Assembly (NCBI GenBank): GCA_020438105.1
Contig: JAGQVE010000033.1
Span: forward strand, 1 to 44,658
Length of the DNA: 44,658 bases
From: Bacteroidales bacterium
GTDB taxonomy: Bacteria > Bacteroidota > Bacteroidia > Bacteroidales > JAADJA01
Direction of reading: 5' to 3'
This document shows, one piece after another, positions 37,749 to 43,559 of the stretch. The notes beneath the pieces were generated by a model. The model made no database searches. It saw only the letters and a program-made list of their open reading frames with translations, and was not told where the DNA came from. Position 1 is the stretch's first letter. The number at the start of each line of letters is the position of its first letter. Position numbers and translations under genes: made by a program.

Positions 37749-37756
37749 CAAAATTA
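37749..37756 (-). promoter_or_regulatory. Candidate -7 box for the SLC13-cysQ transcript
   Basis: On the minus strand this reads TAATTTTG. It lies only five bases from the opposing cysC box, so the two promoters would physically overlap and could share control. Confidence 0.4.
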
Positions 37757-37782
37757 ATCAATTCGTTTGATAATATTGAACA

Positions 37783-38403
37783 ATGAAAGGACAGGAAAAA
37801 CATATTTACCCGGTGTTTGATAAAATTTTGCAACGTTCGCACAAGGAACGTTTATTAAATCAACGATCTAAAGTAATCTGGATGACAGGATTGTCAGGTG
37901 CCGGAAAAACCACAATTGCAAAGCATCTTGATGAGGCATTGTATCACAAAGGATATGTTGCCCAAATTTTGGACGGAGATAATATTCGTTCCGGTATTAA
38001 TAACAATCTTTCTTTTTCAGAAGACGATCGTTTTGAAAACATTCGGAGGATTGCGGAGGTTTCCAAGCTTTTTATGAACTGCGGAATTATTATCATCAAT
38101 AGCTTTATCAGTCCTACTGAACAAATCAGAAATATGGCCTTGGAGATCATTGGCAAGGAAAACTTTATCGAAGTGTACGTAAATGCACCCCTTGAAGTTT
38201 GTGAACAGCGTGATACCAAAGGACTATATGCCAAAGCCCGGCGCGGAGAGATATTAAATTTCACCGGGATTGATTCGCCATTTGAACATCCTGAGCATGC
38301 CGACATTACCGTTAGAACGGATCAGCAGTCAATAGACGAATCGGTAAACCAGGTTTTGGAATTTCTTTTGCCGCTTATTCAATTAGATGAAGAAGGTGCA
38401 TAG
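37783..38403 (+). CDS. cysC: Adenylyl-sulfate kinase
   Basis: A 206-residue APS kinase phosphorylating APS to PAPS. It shows the P-loop WMTGLSGAGKTTIAKHL near 34-50, the DGDNIRSGINNNLSFSEDDR substrate segment, INSFISPTEQIRNMA, the lid/catalytic region DTKGLYAKARRGEILNFTGIDSPFEHP, and normal length. The family's usual FAK-type segment is changed slightly to YAK. cysD follows after 32 bases. Confidence 0.95.
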   Translation: MKGQEKHIYPVFDKILQRSHKERLLNQRSKVIWMTGLSGAGKTTIAKHLDEALYHKGYVAQILDGDNIRSGINNNLSFSEDDRFENIRRIAEVSKLFMNCGIIIINSFISPTEQIRNMALEIIGKENFIEVYVNAPLEVCEQRDTKGLYAKARRGEILNFTGIDSPFEHPEHADITVRTDQQSIDESVNQVLEFLLPLIQLDEEGA

Positions 38404-38435
38404 ATAACTTTAACTATTCAATTCTAACATTTTTC

Positions 38436-39341
38436 ATGAAAAAATATAACATAAACCACTTAAGAGAGCTCGAATCGGAATCGATATTTATAATGCGTGA
38501 AGTGGCAGCTCAGTTTGAAAATCCTGGATTGCTGTTTTCAGGTGGTAAAGATTCCATCGTGATGGTTCACCTGGCCGTAAAAGCATTTTGGCCCGCAAAA
38601 ATCCCTTTCCCGCTGGTGCACATTGATACCGGACACAACTTTGAAGAAACCATTACATTCCGCGATGAATTGGTTGAGAAAATCGGTGCAAGGCTCATCG
38701 TGGGTTCCGTTCAGGAATCCATCGATAAAGGACGCGTAGCAGAAGAGAAAGGATATAATGCAAGCCGCAACCTGTTGCAAACGGTTACCCTGCTTGACAC
38801 TATCGAAGAGGCTAAGCTGGATGCTGCCCTTGGTGGGGGCCGGCGTGATGAAGAAAAGGCCCGTGCAAAAGAGCGTTTTTTCTCTCATCGTGATGAGTTC
38901 GGACAATGGGATCCCAAAAACCAACGCCCTGAATTGTGGAATATCTTCAATGGTAAAAAGCATCTGGGTGAGCATTTCCGGGTATTCCCGCTTAGTAACT
39001 GGACCGAAATGGACATTTGGCAATATATTTATCTGGAAAACATTGATATTCCAAGCCTGTACTTTACCCATGAACGTGCAGCATTTATCCGCGACGGAGT
39101 TGTATTGGCAGATGCCCCATTTATGATGAAGCGGGATACAGAAGAAGTAAAAACCATGCAGGTTCGCTGCCGCACTATCGGTGACATCACCTGTACAGGA
39201 CTTACTTTTTCAACAGCTGACAACCTGGAAGATATCATTGCCGAGATCGCTGCAACCCGGGTAACCGAGCGGGGCGGTCGGGCCGATGATAAACGCTCCG
39301 AATCCGCTATGGAAGACCGTAAAAAGGAAGGGTATTTTTAG
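38436..39341 (+). CDS. cysD: Sulfate adenylyltransferase subunit 2
   Basis: A 301-residue PP-loop ATP sulfurylase subunit making APS from ATP and sulfate together with CysN. It shows the pyrophosphate loop LLFSGGKDSIVM near 33-43, the HIDTGHNFEETI motif, LGGGRRDEEKARAKER and FPLSNWTEMDIWQYI, and ends with RVTERGGRADDKRSE near the C-terminus. Length is typical. In most genomes cysN follows directly; here a 500-base repeat-bounded element carrying a four-helix-bundle gene begins a few bases after its TAG. Confidence 0.96.
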   Translation: MKKYNINHLRELESESIFIMREVAAQFENPGLLFSGGKDSIVMVHLAVKAFWPAKIPFPLVHIDTGHNFEETITFRDELVEKIGARLIVGSVQESIDKGRVAEEKGYNASRNLLQTVTLLDTIEEAKLDAALGGGRRDEEKARAKERFFSHRDEFGQWDPKNQRPELWNIFNGKKHLGEHFRVFPLSNWTEMDIWQYIYLENIDIPSLYFTHERAAFIRDGVVLADAPFMMKRDTEEVKTMQVRCRTIGDITCTGLTFSTADNLEDIIAEIAATRVTERGGRADDKRSESAMEDRKKEGYF

Positions 39342-39433
39342 GGAATGGCTAAGAGCTGAGAGCGAAGGGCAAGGAGCCGGAGGTTAAATTTTTAATATGT
39401 TGAGTTAAGAGGATTAAAATTAAAATATAAACA

Positions 39434-39787
39434 ATGTTTCGGTTTGAAAATATGGAAATTTGGCAGGAAGCAATCTTATTGTCAAATGATCTTTTTGATG
39501 TTGCCGATGAAATTGAAAGTAAAAAACTATACAGATTTGCTGAACAACTAAGGGGTGCTGCGCTTAGTATTTCCAATAATATTGCTGAAGGATCGGGATC
39601 TTTTTCAGATAAAGAATTCGGATATTTCCTGAATGTAGCTCGCAGATCAACCTTTGAATGTGCAAACCTGATGTTTGTTTTTCATTTGAGAAAATTAATC
39701 ACAGAAGAACGTAAATTACATTACCTCCAAAGACTCGAAATTTTAGCCAAAAAGATTACAAACTTCAGAAAAGCATTAAATCTATAA
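39434..39787 (+). CDS. Four-helix-bundle protein (S23/IVP family), copy 1
   Basis: A 117-residue protein with the 23S-rRNA intervening-sequence-protein pattern: FRFENMEIWQEAILL at the N-terminus, RFAEQLRGAALSISNNIAEGSG near 35-55 and a helical remainder with FECANLM. Related proteins form pentameric four-helix bundles, and the fold is shared with Avd of diversity-generating retroelements. The biochemical role of stand-alone copies is not established. It lies inside the cysD-cysN operon, flanked by inverted repeats, and is only distantly similar to copy 2 at 41418, so the two arrived independently. No TAnnTTTG box is seen before it; it may depend on cysD transcription. Confidence 0.85.
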   Translation: MFRFENMEIWQEAILLSNDLFDVADEIESKKLYRFAEQLRGAALSISNNIAEGSGSFSDKEFGYFLNVARRSTFECANLMFVFHLRKLITEERKLHYLQRLEILAKKITNFRKALNL

Positions 39788-39806
39788 CACAATTATTTTT
39801 TTAACA

Positions 39807-39844
39807 AAAAAGCAAAGCACTCCGCTCTTTGCCCTTTGCTTTTT
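39807..39844 (+). terminator. Hairpin at the right end of element 1
   Basis: AAAAAGCAAAG (39807-39817) and CTTTGCTTTTT (39834-39844) form a perfect 11-base stem with a T-rich end. It resembles a weak terminator and overlaps the right arm that can alternatively pair with 39361-39377, so the two structures compete. Strong termination here would cut off cysN. Confidence 0.45.
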
Positions 39845-39855
39845 AACTTAACCAG

Positions 39856-41154
39856 ATGAAACAAAAAACAATGGATAATAATCAGGACTTTTCAAGCAAA
39901 GCCTATCTAGACATGGAACTACTCCGATTTTCAACAGCCGGAAGTGTGGATGACGGTAAAAGTACATTGATAGGCCGATTGCTGTACGATAGTAAATCAA
40001 TCTTTGAAGACCAGCTTGAATCGGTCAAAAGAGCCAGTATCAAAAAAGGGAACGAGCAAATCGATTTGGCGCTCGTTACTGACGGACTGCGTGCCGAACG
40101 GGAACAAGGTATCACCATTGATGTGGCTTACCGGTATTTTGCTACACCTAAACGAAAGTTTATCATTGCCGATACACCCGGTCATGTTCAATATACCAGA
40201 AATATGGTTACCGGTGCCTCAACGGCAAATGCCGCGCTCATACTCATTGATGCCCGAAATGGTGTAACCGAACAAACATATCGCCATTCTTATATCTCCT
40301 CGTTATTACAAATTCCTCACCTGATCATTTGTGTGAACAAGATGGACCTGGTGGATTATAAGGAAGAGGTTTATGAAGAGATCAAAGAACAATTCAGTGC
40401 TTTTGCTTCCAAACTGGATGTAAAGGATATTCGCTTTGTTCCTATCAGTGCTTTAAAAGGGGATAATGTGGTAGATCACTCAAAAAATATGCCCTGGTAT
40501 GGAGGCGGTACGCTAAGGTATATCCTCGAAAATATTCATGTTGGTAGTGACCTTAATCATCTTGATCCGCGTTTTCCTGTTCAATATGTGATCCGCCCGC
40601 AATCGGATGAGTTCCATGATTACCGGGGATATGCCGGACGGGTTGCTGGTGGCGTTTTCAGAAAAGGAGACAGGGTGGTAGTGTTGCCTTCCGGGTTTGC
40701 TACTACTATTGAAGCCATTGATGGGTATAAAGAAGAATTAAAAGAAGCATATCCACCAATGTCAGTCACCATTCGTTTGGCTGATGATATTGATATCAGC
40801 CGCGGCGATATGATCGTAAAGGAAAACAATGTTCCTGAAATTAGCCAGGATGTGGATGTAATGGTTTGCTGGATGAGCGAAAAAGCGATGCAAACCCGGA
40901 TGAAATATCACCTTAAGCACACCACAAACGATGTGAAATGCATGGTAAAGGAGATAAAGTATAAGGTGGATGTAAATACCCTGAACAGGATAGAGGATGG
41001 AAACGAGTTGAAAATGAATGAAATTGCAAGGGTAACTTTACGTACAACAAAACCGCTTTATTTTGATTCGTACCGGCAGAACCGACAAACCGGCTCCCTG
41101 ATCCTTATTGATGAGGCCACGAATAATACGGTGGGTGTGGGGATGATTGTATAG
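39856..41154 (+). CDS. cysN: Sulfate adenylyltransferase subunit 1 (GTPase)
   Basis: A 432-residue translation-factor-like GTPase that drives CysD-catalysed APS formation. It shows GSVDDGKSTLIGRLLYDS near 30-47, the switch region ITIDVAYRYF, DTPGHVQYTRNM near 106, CVNKMDLVDY near 160 and two C-terminal beta-barrel domains. There is no fused CysC domain, consistent with the separate cysC. The start may be ATG 39856 or the internal ATG 39871 (MDNNQDF); the frame allows both. A second repeat-bounded element starts directly behind its TAG. Confidence 0.95.
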   Translation: MKQKTMDNNQDFSSKAYLDMELLRFSTAGSVDDGKSTLIGRLLYDSKSIFEDQLESVKRASIKKGNEQIDLALVTDGLRAEREQGITIDVAYRYFATPKRKFIIADTPGHVQYTRNMVTGASTANAALILIDARNGVTEQTYRHSYISSLLQIPHLIICVNKMDLVDYKEEVYEEIKEQFSAFASKLDVKDIRFVPISALKGDNVVDHSKNMPWYGGGTLRYILENIHVGSDLNHLDPRFPVQYVIRPQSDEFHDYRGYAGRVAGGVFRKGDRVVVLPSGFATTIEAIDGYKEELKEAYPPMSVTIRLADDIDISRGDMIVKENNVPEISQDVDVMVCWMSEKAMQTRMKYHLKHTTNDVKCMVKEIKYKVDVNTLNRIEDGNELKMNEIARVTLRTTKPLYFDSYRQNRQTGSLILIDEATNNTVGVGMIV

Positions 41155-41180
41155 CTGGATGCTGGTTACTGGTTGCTGTC

Positions 41181-41260
41181 CGCCCGGATGAACATCCGTT
41201 CGGACGGGGCTGCTTGATACTTGCTTCTGCCCGCCCGGATGAATATCCGTTCGGACGGGG
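41181..41260 (+). repeat. Tandem 29-base hairpin units, left arm
   Basis: Two direct copies 51 bases apart (41181-41209 and 41232-41260) differ at one position of 29. Each contains CGGATG-AA/AT-ATCCG dyad symmetry flanked by CGCC and GGACGGGG, giving an imperfect GC-rich hairpin. Confidence 0.85.
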
Positions 41261-41386
41261 TTGCTTGCTACTATTGGTTACTTCCGTATGTAACTTTCCG
41301 CAGGTTGCCGGATTAGAGTTGGTTTATTGTTACTTGTTTTACACTTCGATGTAAATTTTCCAGAAAATTAGATTGAGAATTTGATA

Positions 41387-41394
41387 TATTTTTG
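41387..41394 (+). promoter_or_regulatory. Candidate -7 box for four-helix-bundle gene 2
   Basis: TATTTTTG fits TAnnTTTG, 24 bases before the ATG at 41418; transcription would start about 17 bases upstream of the gene. It suggests the element carries its own promoter. Confidence 0.45.
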
Positions 41395-41417
41395 TAAAAA
41401 CTTAAATAATCAAAATC

Positions 41418-41789
41418 ATGAGTTACAAAAATTTAGATGTTTGGAAATTATCCCGGAGCACCGTAATTGATATACATCGGATGACCTTAAAGGAATTACC
41501 TGATTTCGAAAAGTATGAAGAAGGAAGTCAGATCAGAAGATCAAGTAAATCAGTTAAATCAAATATCGTAGAAGGCTATGGACGAAGAAAGTATTTAGGC
41601 GACCAAATTCGTTTTTATACCTACGCCATAGCATCCAATGATGAAACAATCGATCATCTGGAAACATTATTCGAAACAGAATCCCTCACCAATGAAAAAC
41701 TTTATAATGATTTACATCAAAGGCTTGAAATAATTGGTAAAAAGTTAAACCTATTTTTACAAGCTCTGGAACGAAGTTTAAAACATTAG
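41418..41789 (+). CDS. Four-helix-bundle protein (S23/IVP family), copy 2
   Basis: A 123-residue protein with the family pattern [12 protein letters not shown] at the N-terminus, [26 protein letters not shown] near 35-61, and a helical C-terminal half. It shares the QxRxxxxSVxxNIxEG core with copy 1 but little else. Biochemical function is unknown; in rRNA intervening sequences the related gene sits inside a long inverted repeat, and that layout is reproduced here. Its TAG stop is in the same frame as the following NusG-like frame with no other stop between. An AT-rich body with GC-rich arms is a composition contrast visible by eye. Confidence 0.85.
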   Translation: MSYKNLDVWKLSRSTVIDIHRMTLKELPDFEKYEEGSQIRRSSKSVKSNIVEGYGRRKYLGDQIRFYTYAIASNDETIDHLETLFETESLTNEKLYNDLHQRLEIIGKKLNLFLQALERSLKH

Positions 41790-41828
41790 AAACGAATCAG
41801 TCTCAAAACTATCAACTCCCAGCCACCA

Positions 41829-42569
41829 GTGACACGTAAAAATAAATACTCAACGTTCAACAAACCAACAGCTGCCAGTGACCCCGCCAGAACGGAAGTT
41901 CATCCAGGTGGCCAGTCACCAGCCACCAGCTCCCAGCCACCCCGTCCGATCGGAGTCGTCCGGGCGGGCAGCAGCCAGCCACCAGCCGCCAGCAACCAGC
42001 CGCCAGCCACCAGCCACCAGCAACCAGCCGCCAGCAACCAGCCGCCAACTCCCAACCCTCATTCCTCCTGGTACGCAATATACTGCCGTTCTCGAAATGA
42101 AAAAAAAGTAGATGCGCTTTTACGTCGGGATGGTATTGAAACTTACCTGCCTTTATTAAAATCACTTAAAATCTGGAGTGACCGTAAAAAATGGGTGGAA
42201 GAACCTTTATTCCGCTCCTATCTTTTTGTTAATATTTCCTTGAGGGAATACCAGCAGGTCCTTCAAACAGATGGCGTGGTTCGGTTTGTTACATTTGAAA
42301 GAAAACCGGTTCCTGTTCCTGAAGAACAAATAATGGCGATCAGGCAATTTTTAAACTTGGAGGATGCCCCCGATTTGATGTCAGGCAAATTTGAAATTGG
42401 TGACAGGGTGGAGGTTTTTCGTGGAAACCTCAAGGGCCTCAGCGGTAACCTGGTGGAGTGGCGCGGAAAGCAAAAGGTCCGCATAGAAATTGAAAGCATC
42501 GGCCAGTCAATTATTCTTACCGTTCCCAAGTCGTACCTGAAGGTAATCCCAACTCCGAAGACTTCCTGA
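41829..42569 (+). CDS. UpxY/NusG-family antiterminator with repeat-derived N-terminus
   Basis: A 246-residue frame. Residues about 80-180 are a NusG N-terminal domain (SWYAIYCRSRNEKKVDALLRRDGIETYLPL, with LFRSYLFVNI), and about 185-240 a KOW domain (GDRVEVFRGNLKGLSGNLV). UpxY-type proteins bind RNA polymerase and allow read-through of long polysaccharide operons. The first 79 residues are Pro/Gln/Ser/Ala-rich and coincide with the right arm of element 2. The only start codon in frame after the preceding TAG is GTG 41829, with no recognisable ribosome-binding site; normal family members begin about 10 residues before the WYA motif. The gene may therefore be N-terminally extended, or may have lost its native start. 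It precedes a polysaccharide-type locus, fitting UpxY function. Confidence 0.75.
   Translation: MTRKNKYSTFNKPTAASDPARTEVHPGGQSPATSSQPPRPIGVVRAGSSQPPAASNQPPATSHQQPAASNQPPTPNPHSSWYAIYCRSRNEKKVDALLRRDGIETYLPLLKSLKIWSDRKKWVEEPLFRSYLFVNISLREYQQVLQTDGVVRFVTFERKPVPVPEEQIMAIRQFLNLEDAPDLMSGKFEIGDRVEVFRGNLKGLSGNLVEWRGKQKVRIEIESIGQSIILTVPKSYLKVIPTPKTS
41882..42058 (-). repeat. Right arm of element 2 inside the antiterminator frame
   Basis: Inverted 29-base units at 41882-41910 (24 of 29 positions match the left copy) and 41940-41966 (with a two-base deletion and a few substitutions). A run of CAGCCACCAGC/CAGCAACCAGC units follows to 42042. On the plus strand it reads as codons for a Gln-Pro-Ala-Ser-rich stretch. 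Confidence 0.8.
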
Positions 42570-42612
42570 AAAACACTTGTTTCCAATTCTTCATCACCAC
42601 AAACTCCTCATC

Positions 42613-42760
42613 CCGTCATCGCGGGCTCGTTCTACGTCATTGCGAACCCATTCCACCGTCATCGCGGGCTCGTTATACGTCATCGCGAGCCTGCCTACCG
42701 GCCAGGCAGGCCAGAGGGTGGGCAAGTGGGATAGAGCGAAGCGATCTCATAGCTCATTAT
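42613..42760 (+). repeat. CGTCATYGCGAG-type repeats upstream of GIY-YIG gene
   Basis: A 33-base unit beginning CCGTCATCGCGGGCTCG is present twice, at 42613-42645 and 42656-42688 (31 of 33 positions alike). A palindrome follows, GCCTGCC (42689-42695) with GGCAGGC (42705-42711), then GATAGAGCGAAGCGATCTC. From memory, CGTCATTGCGAG...GAAGCRATCTC sequences recur between genes in many environmental bacteria. Confidence 0.8.
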
Positions 42761-42827
42761 TGGAATTTGAGTTGTTTGTAAAACTGAACACTGTGAACCC
42801 AATGCTAATTATTTTCATGATTTGCCT

Positions 42828-42835
42828 TATCTTTG
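42828..42835 (+). promoter_or_regulatory. Candidate -7 box for the GIY-YIG gene
   Basis: TATCTTTG fits TAnnTTTG, 19 bases before the ATG at 42854. It supports that start over the upstream in-frame TTG at 42833, which overlaps the box. Confidence 0.5.
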
Positions 42836-42853
42836 TCTAAAACCAATACCCAA

Positions 42854-43156
42854 ATGAAAAGAGGAGGCTTCATTTATATCCTTACCAACCGGTCAAACCA
42901 GGTTCTGTATGTAGGAGTGACCAGTCAGCTCAAAAATCGTATTCATGAACACAAAACCAAAGTCCATCCTAACTCTTTCACGGCGCGATACAATGTGGAT
43001 AAGCTTGTCTACTACGAATTTCACCAGACCATTAAAGAAGCCATTGCCCGTGAAAAGCAATTGAAGGCAGGTTCAAGACGAAAAAAGACAGACCTTATTG
43101 ATTCGATGAACCCGAATTGGACCGATCTTCATGAACAGGTAGACGTTTTGGACTAA
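42854..43156 (+). CDS. GIY-YIG nuclease domain protein (UPF0213-like)
   Basis: A 100-residue protein consisting of a single GIY-YIG domain. GFIYILTNR near 4-12 and VLYVGVTSQLKNRIHEHK near 16-33 supply the two signature strands and the conserved arginine. AIAREKQLKAGSRRKKTDLI near 65-85 supplies the conserved glutamate and basic tail. Small stand-alone members resemble YhbQ; some cut DNA structures, but the role of this subgroup is not known. The gene sits between repeats of one type on both sides, so it may be cargo or an agent of that repeat. The ATG at 42854 is used; 43154-43156 is the stop. Confidence 0.85.
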   Translation: MKRGGFIYILTNRSNQVLYVGVTSQLKNRIHEHKTKVHPNSFTARYNVDKLVYYEFHQTIKEAIAREKQLKAGSRRKKTDLIDSMNPNWTDLHEQVDVLD

Positions 43157-43170
43157 TTGCCCCATAAACT

Positions 43171-43417
43171 CCGTCATCGCGAACCCTCACACCGTCATCG
43201 CGAGCAAGCGGGAAGTCTTGTGTGTGGGAACGACGCGATCCCACTGATTCTCCCCAACCCTGGTGAATATTGTGCCCCGGGACAAACCCCGCCAATCCCT
43301 GATTGCCTTTACGCTGCCGGCCAGGCAATCCCAATGATCATATAAGACAGGTATTATCACCGAGATCGCGTCGGCATGCTCACCCGCCATACCTCACAAA
43401 GATGCCTCGCAATGACG
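43171..43417. repeat. CGTCATYGCGAG repeat element with terminal inverted copies
   Basis: CCGTCATCGCGA occurs at 43171-43182 and 43192-43203. CTCGCAATGACG at 43406-43417 is the inverted form, giving an approximately 225-base segment bounded by CGTCATYGCGAG in opposite orientation. The interior has GCTGCCGGCCAGGCA, resembling the palindrome in the left repeat. Reading frames in it encode nothing recognisable. Confidence 0.7.
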
Positions 43418-43532
43418 TCGTCAAGAGTGTCGGCGTACCAACCCACAATAACGGATTCCAAAAACATCAGGTTTTTAACAATGATTTTTTAACAATTTCT
43501 TAAAAAAAGTGTGAAACCAATTAAATAATAAT

Positions 43533-43549
43533 GAGTAATTTTGTTACTC
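43533..43549 (+). promoter_or_regulatory. Promoter box inside an operator-like palindrome
   Basis: GAGTAA (43533-43538) and TTACTC (43544-43549) are perfect 6-base inverted arms around TTTTG. The TAnnTTTG box TAATTTTG (43536-43543) lies within the palindrome, 17 bases before the ATG at 43560. A repressor bound here would block the promoter; the downstream gene encodes a winged-helix protein that could autoregulate. Confidence 0.5.
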
Positions 43550-43559
43550 GTTTTTGACT

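Larger units (their letters stand above)
39347..39845. mobile_element. Candidate IVP/four-helix-bundle element 1 between cysD and cysN
   Basis: A unit of about 500 bases containing one gene (39434-39787). The left arm AGCGAAGGGCAAGGAGC (39361-39377) and the right arm (39824-39840) are inverted copies over 17 bases. The two non-matching positions become G-U pairs in RNA, so a transcript could form a continuous 17-pair stem around the gene. TTTTTA occurs at 39335-39340 and 39840-39845, a possible target duplication, though the sequence is simple. The left part starts six bases after the cysD stop and the right part ends just before cysN. That it is mobile is inference. Confidence 0.5.
41155..42058. 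mobile_element. Candidate IVP/four-helix-bundle element 2 with long GC-rich inverted arms
   Basis: A unit of about 900 bases around the gene at 41418-41789. The left arm (about 41155-41280) and right arm (about 41820-42058) are inverted relative to each other. Each carries two copies of a 29-base unit with the hairpin core CGGATGAACATCCG: 41181-41209 and 41232-41260 on the left; 41882-41910 and 41940-41966, inverted and more diverged, on the right. GCTGGTTACTGG-type filler surrounds the units and appears inverted as CAGCAACCAGC on the right. The left arm begins at the base after the cysN stop; the right arm enters the next coding frame. Mobility is inferred. Confidence 0.55.
43157..43559. other. 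Non-coding gap between GIY-YIG and regulator genes
   Basis: About 400 bases: the repeat element to 43417, then an AT-rich 140 bases with the regulator's promoter and palindrome at 43533-43549. I see no gene. Confidence 0.7.

Noticed and set aside
39335..39845. TTTTTA as a proven target-site duplication
   Set aside because: The hexamer is simple and frequent in an AT-rich genome; it is mentioned only as a possibility.
41181..41260. Tandem 29-base units as a short CRISPR array
   Set aside because: Only two direct copies, further copies are inverted and diverged, the intervening sequence is itself part of the CCAGC-type filler, and no cas gene is present.
39434..41789. Diversity-generating retroelement, because Avd shares the four-helix-bundle fold
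   Set aside because: No reverse transcriptase gene and no template/variable repeat pair with adenine-specific differences are visible anywhere in the window.
41857..42165. Minus-strand Trp/Leu-rich reading frame over the antiterminator start
   Set aside because: It is the translation of CCAGC-type repeats on the opposite strand; a similar frame appears at 44234-44578 for the same reason.
42613..42688. Duplicated 33-base units as CRISPR repeats
   Set aside because: Two copies with a 10-base gap, internally repetitive, and matching a dispersed intergenic repeat family rather than a spacer array.
43157..43345. Small plus-strand frame just after the GIY-YIG gene
   Set aside because: Lies entirely in the CGTCATYGCGAG repeat element and has low-complexity composition.
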